Of a stretch of 64,000 nucleotides of DNA, positions 44,574 to 53,272 are shown piece by piece. Positions within the stretch are counted from its first letter, which is position 1. Each line of letters begins with the position of its first letter. Origin of the DNA: Paenibacillus dendritiformis (lineage in GTDB: Bacteria; Bacillota; Bacilli; Paenibacillales; Paenibacillaceae); the NCBI RefSeq assembly GCF_021654795.1, contig NZ_AP025344.1, positions 2,728,501 to 2,792,500 on the forward strand, in the 5' to 3' direction. A program made the position numbers and the translations under genes. The notes below the pieces were generated by a model. That model ran no database searches. It was not told the origin of the DNA and saw nothing but the letters and a program-made list of their open reading frames with translations.

Positions 44574-44945
44574 GTGCTTATCGCGTACGACTCGAAGACT
44601 GGCAACGTGAAGCGTTTTGTCGAGAAGCTGGATATGGAGTGTGTTCGCATATCCGCAGATACGAAGCTGGCTGAACCCTTTATTTTGATCACGTACACGA
44701 CAGGGTTCGGACAAGTGCCTCAATCTACGATGGAATTCCTTGAGGAGCATGGCCATTTGCTGCAAGGGGTCGCTTCCAGCGGCAATATGAACTGGGGCGT
44801 CCGGTACGGACTGGCAGCCGATCATATTTCTCGATTATATTCCGTGCCCGTACTGATGAAGTTCGAGCTCAGCGGCACGAAGAAGGATGTAGCACAATTT
44901 ACTCGGGAGGTCCAGTACTTTGATACCAAAATGGATACAGCTTAA
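44574..44945 (+). CDS. nrdI: NrdI flavodoxin-like protein
   Basis: This 123-aa flavodoxin-like protein starts at GTG 44574 after GGAGGG. FMN-binding features are YDSKTGNVKRF at the start, TYTTGFGQVPQST and VASSGNMNWGVRYG. NrdI supplies the oxidant needed to assemble the dimanganese-tyrosyl cofactor of NrdF. The gene overlaps the nrdE start by 26 nt. No nrdH is present in the operon, as in many Bacillales. Confidence 0.93.
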   Translation: MLIAYDSKTGNVKRFVEKLDMECVRISADTKLAEPFILITYTTGFGQVPQSTMEFLEEHGHLLQGVASSGNMNWGVRYGLAADHISRLYSVPVLMKFELSGTKKDVAQFTREVQYFDTKMDTA

Positions 44946-47010
44946 CAACGAAATTATGGTCCAGAAGGACGGAAAGTTCCAATTTGACAAAGATCGGGAG
45001 GCGGCGAAAAGCTATTTCATCGACTATGTCAATCAAAATACAGTATTCTTCCATAATCTTGAGGAAAAGATTCATTATCTGGTAGAGAACGACTACTATG
45101 AAAAGGAACTGTTCGATCAGTACGAATTCAAGGATGTCAAGCGGCTCTACGAATATTTATACGCGAAAAAGTTCCGCTTCCCGTCGTTCATGAGCGCGTT
45201 CAAGTTCTATAACAACTACGCCATGAAGACCAATGACGATACGAAATTCCTGGAGCGCTACGAGGACCGCCTGGCCGTCGTCTCCCTGTTCCTGGCGAGC
45301 GGGGATATCGACAAGGCGTTCGAGTATGCCGAGTTGCTGATTTCTCAAGAGTATCAGCCGGCGACGCCGACCTTCCTGAATGCCGGCAAGAAGCGGAGAG
45401 GGGAACTGGTCAGCTGCTTCCTGCTCGAGGTGGACGATTCGATGAACTCGATCGGATTCTCGATCAACTCGGCGCTGCAGCTGAGCAAGATTGGCGGCGG
45501 CGTGAGCCTGAATTTGAGCAAAATCCGCGGCGCCGGCGAGCAAATCAAAGGGCTGGACGGCAAAGCAAGCGGCGTCCTGCCGGTCATGAAGCTGTTTGAG
45601 GATGCATTCTCCTACGCGAACCAATTGGGTCAGCGCGACGGCAGCGGCGTCGTCTACTTGAACGTCTTCCATTCCGACATCCATGAATTCCTCGACACGA
45701 AGAAGATCAACAGCGACGAGAAAATTCGGATGAAGACGTTATCGCTTGGCGTAGTCGCGCCGAATAAGTTTTTCGAGCTGGTGGAGCAGGACAAGGATAT
45801 GTACTTGTTCTACCCGTATACCGTGTACAAGGAGTACGGCAAACATCTGGACGACATGGACATCAGCGAGATGTACGACGAGCTTGTCGACAATCCGAAT
45901 GTCCGGAAAAAGAAGATTGTCGCGCGCGACCTGATTTTGAAGATTGCGCAGATTCAGATGGAGTCGGGCTATCCTTACATTATGTTCGTGGACAATACGA
46001 ATGAATACCATGCGCTCAAAGAAATCGGACGCGTCAAGTTCTCGAACTTGTGCAGCGAGATTGCGCAGCTGAGCGAAGTGTCCACGATCAACGACTACGG
46101 CGTAGAGGACGAGATCCATCGCGATATTTCCTGCAACCTCGGCTCGTTGAATATTGTTAACGTCATGAAAAATAAACGGATGCGCGATACGGTTCACCGC
46201 GCGATGGATGCGTTGACCGAGGTGAGCGACCGCAGCAATATCAGCATTGTGCCTTCGGTGGCCAAGGCGAACCGCGAGCTCCATTCCGTCGGCTTGGGCG
46301 CGATGAACCTGCACGGCTTTTTGGCGAAGAACAGGATCGCCTATGAATCGAAGGAAGCGAGAGACTTCGTTCGCACCTTCTTCATGATGGTGAATTTCTA
46401 TTCCCTGGAGCGTTCGATGCTGATCGCGCAGGAGCGCGGCGTGACGTTCAAAGACTTCGAGAAGAGCGAGTACGCAAGCGGCGCATACTTCGACCGTTAT
46501 CTGAATACGGACTTCAGTCCGAAGACGGAGCGGGTGCAGCAGCTGTTCGAAGGGCATGCGATTCCGACCCTCGAGGATTGGGCCCGCTTGAAGGAGCAGG
46601 TGATGGAGCATGGCTTGTATCATGCGTACCGCCTGGCGATCGCGCCTACCGGCTCGATCTCGTACCTGCAGTCCTCGACGGCGTCCATCGCGCCGATTAC
46701 GCAGCGCATCGAAGAGCGCGAATACGGCGATTCCAAGACGATCTACCCGATGCCGTACATTAGCGATGAGAACTACTTCTATTACAAAGAAGCTTACGAT
46801 ATGGATATGTTCAACCTGATCGACCTGGTTGCGGACGTGCAGGTCCACGTCGACCAAGCCATTTCGACCGTCTTGTTCGTGAAGGATGATCTGACGACCC
46901 GCGATCTGGCGAAGTACTATATCTACGCGCAGAAGAAGGGGCTCAAGACACTCTACTATACCCGGACGAAAAAGAAAACAATCGACGAGTGCGTGAGCTG
47001 CGTCGTCTAA
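44920..47010 (+). CDS. nrdE: Class Ib ribonucleotide reductase large subunit NrdE
   Basis: This 696-aa catalytic subunit reduces ribonucleoside diphosphates. It starts at TTG 44920, 9 nt after GGGAGG; the resulting N-terminus (IPKWIQLNNEIM) matches other NrdE proteins, so the TTG is preferred over ATG 44956. Recognisable parts are ATPTFLNAGKKRRGELVSCF (active-site Cys), NLCSEIAQLSE (Asn-Leu-Cys-x-Glu catalytic loop), ISCNLGSLNIVNV, APTGSISYLQSSTASIAPI and the C-terminal redox pair CVSCVV. It overlaps nrdI and precedes nrdF by 75 nt. Confidence 0.97.
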   Translation: MIPKWIQLNNEIMVQKDGKFQFDKDREAAKSYFIDYVNQNTVFFHNLEEKIHYLVENDYYEKELFDQYEFKDVKRLYEYLYAKKFRFPSFMSAFKFYNNYAMKTNDDTKFLERYEDRLAVVSLFLASGDIDKAFEYAELLISQEYQPATPTFLNAGKKRRGELVSCFLLEVDDSMNSIGFSINSALQLSKIGGGVSLNLSKIRGAGEQIKGLDGKASGVLPVMKLFEDAFSYANQLGQRDGSGVVYLNVFHSDIHEFLDTKKINSDEKIRMKTLSLGVVAPNKFFELVEQDKDMYLFYPYTVYKEYGKHLDDMDISEMYDELVDNPNVRKKKIVARDLILKIAQIQMESGYPYIMFVDNTNEYHALKEIGRVKFSNLCSEIAQLSEVSTINDYGVEDEIHRDISCNLGSLNIVNVMKNKRMRDTVHRAMDALTEVSDRSNISIVPSVAKANRELHSVGLGAMNLHGFLAKNRIAYESKEARDFVRTFFMMVNFYSLERSMLIAQERGVTFKDFEKSEYASGAYFDRYLNTDFSPKTERVQQLFEGHAIPTLEDWARLKEQVMEHGLYHAYRLAIAPTGSISYLQSSTASIAPITQRIEEREYGDSKTIYPMPYISDENYFYYKEAYDMDMFNLIDLVADVQVHVDQAISTVLFVKDDLTTRDLAKYYIYAQKKGLKTLYYTRTKKKTIDECVSCVV

Positions 47011-47085
47011 GTTGAATACGTCGTATCACTCGTAGCCTAGCCTTTTTAGTAGCAGAAGTTGCAGATGTAGAAGGAGAATTCGTCG

Positions 47086-48081
47086 ATGAAAAATTTTGAA
47101 GCAGTGAACTGGAACCGACCCGAATCGGATTATATGGAAATGCTGTGGACGCAAAATACGTCCCAGTTCTGGCTGGATACCGAGATTCCGATCTCGAAGG
47201 ACCTGAAGTCGTGGACCAAAATGACGGAAGACGAGAAGCTCGCCTATATGCATGTGCTTGGCGGCCTCACGCTGTTGGATACGGAGCAGGGGAATGTGGG
47301 GATGCCAGTCATTGCCCAACATGTCGAAGGCAAGCAGAAAAAAGCGATTCTGATCTTCCAGGCCGCGATGGAAGAGATTCATGCGAAGAGCTACAGCACG
47401 ATCTTTACGACCGTGGCCAGCACGGCCATGATCGACGAGACGTTCGACTGGGTGAAGGAGAACAAGCATCTGCAGAAGAAGACCGCGATCATCGATGGTC
47501 TGTACAAAGGCATTCAAGACAATGATCCGGTCAGCCTGTACAAGGCCATGGTCGCCTCCGTCTTTCTGGAGAGCTTCTTGTTCTACTCCGGCTTCTTCTA
47601 TCCGCTGTACTTGGCCGGACAAGGCAAAATGGTCGCCAGCGGGGAGATCATCAAGCTGATCATCCGGGACGAAAGTGTTCACGGCGTCTTCGTAGGCTTG
47701 CTGGCGCAAGAAATCTACAACAAGCAGAGCGCGGCCATGCAGCAGGAGCTGTCCCGGTTTGTGCAAGATCTGCTGATAGAGCTGTATGAGAACGAGCTGG
47801 AGTATACGGAGCATCTGTACGATGCGATCGGACTTACGCATGAAGTGAAGAAGTATATTCGCTATAACGCCAACAAAGCGCTCATGAACCTTGGCTTTGA
47901 GCCACACTTCCCGGAAGAGGAAGTCAACCCGGTCGTGCTGAACGGCATTCGCACCGAGACGAGCACGCATGATTTCTTCTCGACGAAGGGCAGCGGGTAC
48001 CAGAAGGGGAAAGTGGAGCCTTTGCAGGACAAAGACTTTGCGATGCTGAACGATCGCGTGAAGCAATCGGAGATATTCTAA
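47086..48081 (+). CDS. nrdF: Class Ib ribonucleotide reductase small subunit NrdF
   Basis: The 331-aa radical-generating subunit has metal ligands and the radical Tyr in [18 protein letters not shown] and the second helix pair [21 protein letters not shown] and [13 protein letters not shown]. The start is ATG 47086 after AAGGAGA. The protein houses the Mn2 (or Fe2) tyrosyl radical and docks to NrdE through its C-terminus (..[15 protein letters not shown]). Confidence 0.97.
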   Translation: MKNFEAVNWNRPESDYMEMLWTQNTSQFWLDTEIPISKDLKSWTKMTEDEKLAYMHVLGGLTLLDTEQGNVGMPVIAQHVEGKQKKAILIFQAAMEEIHAKSYSTIFTTVASTAMIDETFDWVKENKHLQKKTAIIDGLYKGIQDNDPVSLYKAMVASVFLESFLFYSGFFYPLYLAGQGKMVASGEIIKLIIRDESVHGVFVGLLAQEIYNKQSAAMQQELSRFVQDLLIELYENELEYTEHLYDAIGLTHEVKKYIRYNANKALMNLGFEPHFPEEEVNPVVLNGIRTETSTHDFFSTKGSGYQKGKVEPLQDKDFAMLNDRVKQSEIF

Positions 48082-48100
48082 CGAACATATGTGTTTGTGG

Positions 48101-48165
48101 CACCCTTCAGCACGGGCAACGGACGAAGCCGCCGGCTTCTTCGCAGCCTGCTGGGGGTGTTTTTT
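48101..48165 (+). terminator. Terminator after nrdF
   Basis: CACCC and CAGCA pair with TGCTG and GGGTG, with an inner GAAGCC/GGCTTC stem, followed by TTTTTT. It begins 20 nt after the nrdF stop codon. Confidence 0.7.
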
Positions 48166-48200
48166 GATACCGTGCCGCGGACAGCTGCCTGGGCCGCACG

Positions 48201-48702
48201 ATGACTGCGCCCGTGCGGCCTGCAGTGTACGAGAAGCGCGATGACTGCGCCCGTGCGGCTTGCAGAGTACGAGAAGCGGGCTGACTGCGCCCGTGCGGCT
48301 TGCAGAGTACGAGAAGCGGGCTGACTGCGCCCGTGCGGCTTGCAGAGTACGAGAAGCGGGCTGACTGCGCCCGTGTGGCCTGCAGTGTACGAGAAGCGAG
48401 ATGACTGCGCCCGTGCGGCTTGCAGAGTACGAGAAGCGGGCTGACTGTGCCCGTGCGGCTTGCAGAGTACGAGAAGCGGGCTGACTGTGCCCGTGCGGCT
48501 TGCAGAGTACGAGAAGCGGGATGACTGCGCCCGTGCGGCTTGCAGAGTACGAGAAGCGGGCTGACTGCGCCCGTGTGGCCTGCAGTGTACGAGAAGCGCG
48601 ACGACTGCGCCCGTGTGGCCTGCAGAGTACGAGAAGCGGGATGACTGCGCCCGTGCGGCTTGCAGAGTTCGCGAAGCGGGCTGACTGCGCCCGTGCGGCT
48701 TC
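48201..48702. repeat. 40-bp tandem repeat, 12 full copies plus a partial
   Basis: Contiguous 40-bp units start at 48201, 48241, 48281 and so on to 48681. Each has the form TGACTGCGCCCGTGCGGC then TTGCAGAGTACGAGAAGCGG with few changes (GGCT/GGCC, AGAG/AGTG). The period is not a multiple of 3, so overlapping long frames on both strands switch reading of the same DNA and are not genes. The first unit can pair with the preceding GGCCGCACG to form a hairpin. Confidence 0.92.
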
Positions 48703-48729
48703 AAGTTGCTGGAATTCCGGTTCCCTAGC

Positions 48730-49293
48730 TTGGAACAGCGGCAAAGCGCTCAAAAATGCTGCAAATCTGCAGTATTCTCATGATCACGTCTGCAGCTAAG
48801 AGGGAATCCTGCAAAAGTGCAGCAATTTCAGGACGATCGCTTAAAAAGAAGAGAAGATCCGCGAAAATGATGCAGATTTGCAGGAATTCCGCTGCCTAGA
48901 GGCTAAAATAGCCAAAAATGATGTATAAATGCAGGAATCTACTTCCCCGTGTCCCGCCACGCCGCCACCCGCACTCAACAAGTCAAAAAGGGAACCCGCC
49001 GCACGCCAAATCCAAATTGGAACAGTGACAGAGCGCTCAAAAATGCTGCAAATCTGCAGTATTCTCATGATCACGTCTGCAGCTAAGAGGGAATCCTGCA
49101 AAAGTGCAGCAATTTCAGGACGAACGCTTAAAAAGAAGAGAAGATCCGCGAAAATGATGCAGATTTGCAGGAATTCCGCTGCCTAGAGGCTAAAATAGCC
49201 AAAAATGATGTATAAATGCAGGAATCTACTTCCCCGCGTCCCGCCACGCCGCCACCCGCACTCAACAAGTCAAAAAGGGAACCCGCCGCATGT
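48730..49293. repeat. 287-bp tandem duplication carrying CTGCAAAA-type motifs
   Basis: 48730-49016 and 49017-49293 are almost identical (a handful of substitutions, e.g. GATCGC/GAACGC). Each contains four CTGCAAAA-type palindromes (TGCTGCAAATCTGCAG, CCTGCAAAAGTGCAGCAATT, ATGCAGATTTGCAGG, ATGTATAAATGCAGG). No protein frame is credible. Confidence 0.88.
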
Positions 49294-49299
49294 CAAAAT

Positions 49300-49326
49300 C
49301 AAAAAAGCCGGCATGGCGCCGGCTTT
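49300..49326 (-). terminator. Terminator of brnQ
   Basis: On the minus strand AAAGCCGGC pairs with GCCGGCTTT with a 4-nt loop, followed by TTTTGA. It lies 41 nt after the brnQ stop codon. Confidence 0.8.
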
Positions 49327-49366
49327 GTGAGAAGCTGCTGTATTGTATTTGGATGACTGCTGCAAC

Positions 49367-50731
49367 TTACTTTTTGTATTGCGAAGCCGGGGCGCCGGCC
49401 TGTCCGCGATTCTTAATCGCGCTGATTGCCCAACCAATCAGCCAGCCGATAATCCCGCCTGCCACCGCCGGAATGACCCAGCCGATTCCCTGCTTATACA
49501 AAGGGAGGTGATGCTTGAGCCACTCCGTAACCTGTTCTACCGGGACGTTGGCCTCCTTCAACCCTTCAAATAAGCTAATGAGCACGGTGCCGATTAGCGC
49601 GCCGGCATAGACGGACGGGCGCCCGCCGAAGAGGCGGTGGCCCATGGACATCAAAAGTAACACAATAGCGACAGGGTAGATGACCAGCAGCACCGGAACA
49701 GATACCGACAGAATGGTATTCAACCCTAGATTGGCTACCAACAAGCCCGCTGCGCAAGTCAGGAACGCGACTTGACTATAACTGAGCCTGCGGAATAAGG
49801 TGGAAAAATACTGACTGCATGCGGATACCAATCCGATGCAGGTCGTCAGACAGGCAAGTGTAACGATGACGGCCAATAGGAGCAATCCGGACTGTCCGAA
49901 TAGTTTCTGGACGATTTGCGTCAACAGCTGCCCGCCATTTTTCGCATACCCGAATTCGGTAACACTTGTCACTCCGAGCCATCCCAGCGCCGCATAGACG
50001 AGCGACAAGCCCGCGCCCGCGATGACGCCGGCTTGAACGGCGGATTTCGTAATCGCGCGCTTGTCCTTAACGCCTTGATCGCGGATTGCATTGACGACGA
50101 TGATGCCGAACGCGAGCGCGGCGATTGCATCCAACGTCAAATAACCTTCCATAAATCCTTTGACGCCGGGAGACGTCGCATATTCCTGTACCGCAGGCTG
50201 CGCTTCTCCAAGCGGGCTCACCATCGCGGAGATGAAGAGTGCGGCGATGGATAGGAGCAGCAAGGGCGTAAGAATCTTCCCGATGCGAGCCACCAATTTC
50301 GATGGATTCAAGCAGAGCCAGTAGACGAGAATAAAGAACGCGAGCGTATAAGCCAGAAGCACCCAACCGTTTGGTTGAAGAGGCTCGGGCAGAAAGGGAC
50401 GCATTCCCATCTCGAAGGACACATTAGCTACGCGCGGAATCCCCATGAAAGGACCGATCGACAAATAGGCGATAATGGCAAACAGGATACCGAACTTCGG
50501 ATGCACCCGGCCTGCGAGATGCTGCACGTCCCGGCCCGTCATGGCAATCGCGATGACGGCGAGCAGCGGCAAGCCAACGCCGGTCACAATGAAGCCCAGT
50601 ATGGCGACGGCGAAGTTGTCTCCCGCCTGCTGCCCCAAAATCGGCGGAAAGATTAAGTTCCCCGCGCCAAAAAATAACGAAAAAAGCATGAGTCCCACGA
50701 AAAATACGTGGCTTTTCGATAGTGATTTCAT
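49367..50731 (-). CDS. brnQ: Branched-chain amino acid transporter BrnQ (LIVCS family)
   Basis: This 454-aa, 12-helix carrier has family motifs: MLFSLFFGAGNLIFPPILGQQAGDNF at the N-terminus, LTLDAIAALAFGIIVVNAIRDQGV in the middle and a long hydrophobic C-terminal half. It imports leucine, isoleucine and valine with Na+ or H+. ATG 50731 follows GGGGGAAG. Its leader is a T-box riboswitch (50778-51045), so it is induced when the matching aminoacyl-tRNA is uncharged. Confidence 0.93.
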   Translation of the reverse strand: MKSLSKSHVFFVGLMLFSLFFGAGNLIFPPILGQQAGDNFAVAILGFIVTGVGLPLLAVIAIAMTGRDVQHLAGRVHPKFGILFAIIAYLSIGPFMGIPRVANVSFEMGMRPFLPEPLQPNGWVLLAYTLAFFILVYWLCLNPSKLVARIGKILTPLLLLSIAALFISAMVSPLGEAQPAVQEYATSPGVKGFMEGYLTLDAIAALAFGIIVVNAIRDQGVKDKRAITKSAVQAGVIAGAGLSLVYAALGWLGVTSVTEFGYAKNGGQLLTQIVQKLFGQSGLLLLAVIVTLACLTTCIGLVSACSQYFSTLFRRLSYSQVAFLTCAAGLLVANLGLNTILSVSVPVLLVIYPVAIVLLLMSMGHRLFGGRPSVYAGALIGTVLISLFEGLKEANVPVEQVTEWLKHHLPLYKQGIGWVIPAVAGGIIGWLIGWAISAIKNRGQAGAPASQYKK

Positions 50732-50777
50732 CTTTTCTTCCCCCTAGATTTCTTGACGCTTTTGCACCCAAAACGCA

Positions 50778-51045
50778 AAAAAATCCGCCCCTCCACAGGG
50801 ACGGATTATGATCCGCGTTACCACCCATTTTCACGGCGCGGAATTTTATCGTTCCCGCACCATGCAGCTCAACACGTATTGATATGCCATACGATTTCCG
50901 GATAACGGTGGAAGTCCGTCGCAGCTTACTCGAGTTCAGCCGCGCTTCTCGGAGATGACCTTCAGTTATGAGCCGAACGTTGGCTTGCAGCATACGCCAA
51001 CTCTCTGGGGATCGGGATTCATAGCCTACTCTTCTCGTCCATGAA
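50778..51045 (-). promoter_or_regulatory. T-box riboswitch in the brnQ leader
   Basis: Reading leftward, AGAAGAGTAGG opens stem I, AGAGAG is the distal loop, and GAACTCGAG suggests a specifier loop with CTC (Leu). After the connecting stems comes the antiterminator T-box sequence GGGTGGTAACGCGG (50811-50826), which binds the tRNA acceptor end. It ends with a terminator, AATCCGTCCC/GGGGCGGATT then TTTTTTTG (50776-50807). The specifier CTC is the best fit, though its position should be confirmed by folding. Leu control suits BrnQ. Confidence 0.88.
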
Positions 51046-51078
51046 ATTTACGCCAAGTGATTTGTTATCTATTTTCAC

Positions 51079-51107
51079 ATAATACCATGGAGCTTGTCTA
51101 TGCACAA
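51079..51107 (-). promoter_or_regulatory. Promoter for the T-box-brnQ transcript
   Basis: On the minus strand TTGTGC (51107-51102) and TATTAT (51084-51079) are 17 nt apart, a reasonable SigA promoter about 35 nt upstream of the leader's first stem. Confidence 0.5.
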
Positions 51108-51555
51108 TATTTCACAAAATATTCCTGCAGGAATTATCATTGCTCTACGGTAAAACACACCGGCCTTGGATATTGTCATCATTTAATAGCCATCCTGCAA
51201 AAATTGTATCAAAAATGATTCCCTTCGTCACCATTCATCCCTCATTTCCTTGGTTTCCCTTACGTCCGTCTTCTTCACATTATATCGCTAAAGCAACTGC
51301 TTAATGCCTTCAATTGGTTTATGGTCTACTTTTTGGGTCAATCGAACCACCGACCCTCTCATGTGCTTTTGTGCTTCTTCCTTCTTATCGAATTGCTGTA
51401 TGAAACTGTCGCAGCGAGATGAAAACTTACCGCTCCTCGCTCTCTAGTTTCGATATATTGCGGTTTTATTCGAAAACAAGTCCCTGCGGATGACTGCGGG
51501 TGTATACTCGGAAGCAGCACAGGAATTCAACATTACGACGCAGAGGGGAAGCGTT
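51108..51555. other. Intergenic stretch with a short minus-strand coding remnant
   Basis: 51288-51443 (minus) is open and reads FSSRCDSFIQQFDKKEEAQK then HMRGSVVRLTQKVDHKPIEG, a protein-like sequence with no start or ribosome site; it is probably a gene fragment. One more CTGCAAAA-type repeat occurs near 51191. Otherwise nothing is supported. Confidence 0.35.
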
Positions 51556-53016
51556 TTGGAGATGACAACGAAAAAATTCAATCTGGATTTGGACAGGGAA
51601 GAGCGAATGAGCATCGGAGAGGAACTGCTGGAACGAATCAATGACTATATGGGGAGCGTGGGCGGAGTCCGAGTCTCGCCTGAGCTAGATGTGGATGCGA
51701 TCGTTTCGTTTGCGCAGAGATTATCGTTCGAGCATCCCGTCAGCGCGCAAGAGGCGATTGATCATATTGTGGAGGGATTAACCCGATTCCAGGTACATAC
51801 GCCGCATCCCCGGTATTTCGGGCTGTATAATCCTCGGCCCAACTACATGGGAATTATGGCGGACATGGTCACCGCGGCGTTCAATCCGCAGCTTGCGGCG
51901 TGGAGTCATGCGCCCATAGCGGTCGAAATCGAGCAATACGTGCTGAAAGAAATCGCCGCCCAATTCGGTTATTCCGCCGAGGCGGCAGACGGGACATTTA
52001 CGACGGGGGGAGCGGAGGCCAATCTGACGGCCGTGCTGACCGCATTGATTCATCATTTTCCGTCCTATGGCAAGGAAGGGCTGAGGTCGCTCAAGGCGCA
52101 GCCCGTGATGTACGCATCTGCGGAGAGCCACCATTCCCTGGTGAAGGCTGCGCGTTCATGCGGTCTGGGTACCGATTCGCTGCGCATCATTCCGGCGGAC
52201 TCGCAATTGCGCATGAATGTCCATGCGCTTCAGCGGCAGATCGCGGCGGATCGCGCCGCCGGATATGCTCCGTGTCTCCTCATCGCGACGGGGGGAACGA
52301 CCGGAGCCGGGGCGATCGATCCGATTGGCGAACTTGCGGATGTCGCGGAAGATGAAGGACTGTGGCTGCATGTGGATGCGGCATATGGCGGAGCCTGCGT
52401 GTTCGCGCCAGAACTGATGGAGCAGCTTCGTGACATTCGGCGGGCCGATTCGATTACCTTCGACGCGCATAAATGGATGTCTGTTCCGATGGGAGCGGGG
52501 ATGTATTTGACGCGTCATCGTGAGGTTTTGCATCAAGCGTTCAGCATCACGGCCGATTATATGCCGAAGGAAGGGGCTGGCCTGAATCGAGTGGATCCGT
52601 TCACCCATTCGATTCAATGGTCGCGGAGATTTATCGGCTTGAAATTGTACTTATCGTTGGCGACGGCGGGCTGGGAAGGCTACCGCAGGGTGGTGCGGCA
52701 CCAGGCCGAGATGGGGAACCGCTTGCGTCAGGAGCTGACGCGCTCGAATTGGACGGTCGTCAATGATACCGTGCTGCCCGTCGTATGCTTTACGGACATC
52801 CGCGTCCCGGAAGAGAGCCGAGCGAAGTTCGTCTCGTTCATCTGTGGAGAGGCAGTGCGTTCGGGACAGGCATGGATATCCGTATACGACATGAACCAAG
52901 AACCGGCGCTGCGGGCTTGCATCACGAATTATGAGACGGCTGAGGAAGATATTATCGCGCTGGTGAGGCTGCTCAATAGCGCAAGGGCGCAGATGATGAA
53001 CAAAAAAGAAAGATAA
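51556..53016 (+). CDS. Group II PLP-dependent decarboxylase family protein
   Basis: The protein is about 486 aa. TTG 51556 has GAGGGG 7 nt upstream; ATG 51562 is the close alternative, and the frame upstream (to 51490) has no ribosome site. PLP-enzyme motifs include FTTGGAEANLTAVL, SAESHHSLVKAAR (the His stacking on PLP), LWLHVDAAYGGACVF (Asp) and SITFDAHKWMSVPMG with the Schiff-base Lys. The group contains aromatic amino acid, glutamate and diaminobutyrate decarboxylases. The substrate is not evident, although TGGAEANLTA and the lack of a Thr-Gly-Gly-Ser variant fit aromatic or related amino acids. It is monocistronic with a terminator. Confidence 0.88.
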   Translation: MEMTTKKFNLDLDREERMSIGEELLERINDYMGSVGGVRVSPELDVDAIVSFAQRLSFEHPVSAQEAIDHIVEGLTRFQVHTPHPRYFGLYNPRPNYMGIMADMVTAAFNPQLAAWSHAPIAVEIEQYVLKEIAAQFGYSAEAADGTFTTGGAEANLTAVLTALIHHFPSYGKEGLRSLKAQPVMYASAESHHSLVKAARSCGLGTDSLRIIPADSQLRMNVHALQRQIAADRAAGYAPCLLIATGGTTGAGAIDPIGELADVAEDEGLWLHVDAAYGGACVFAPELMEQLRDIRRADSITFDAHKWMSVPMGAGMYLTRHREVLHQAFSITADYMPKEGAGLNRVDPFTHSIQWSRRFIGLKLYLSLATAGWEGYRRVVRHQAEMGNRLRQELTRSNWTVVNDTVLPVVCFTDIRVPEESRAKFVSFICGEAVRSGQAWISVYDMNQEPALRACITNYETAEEDIIALVRLLNSARAQMMNKKER

Positions 53017-53052
53017 TAAAGAAAACCAGGAATCGACTTGTACGCGGCGACT

Positions 53053-53098
53053 AGGAATCGACTTGTACGGCCGCTGCCGCAGAGTCGGTTCTTTTTTT
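53053..53098 (+). terminator. Terminator after the decarboxylase
   Basis: GAATCGACT pairs with AGTCGGTTC (one G-U), followed by TTTTTTT. A direct copy of AGGAATCGACTTGTACG lies 24 nt upstream. Confidence 0.75.
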
Positions 53099-53272
53099 GA
53101 TCCTGGCCGTGGATACGGGAACCGTACAAATAATCCGTTTTGAGGCAGACATAATCCGTTCATCGGTGGCTGGCCTCTGAATTCTCGCCTAGCATGAAAG
53201 GGAGCGCGCCATGTTAAGCAGCGATGGAAGCATGACTGTGCATAGAAAAATGGGGAAAGGAACGATGCAAAG

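Noticed and set aside
45739..46857. A 372-aa antisense frame within nrdE
   Set aside because: It is a codon-bias shadow of a strongly conserved gene; it has no motif or ribosome site.
47026..48753. A 575-aa minus-strand frame over nrdF and the 40-bp repeat
   Set aside because: It is antisense to the real nrdF gene. The repeat portion is low complexity and is read in several frames.
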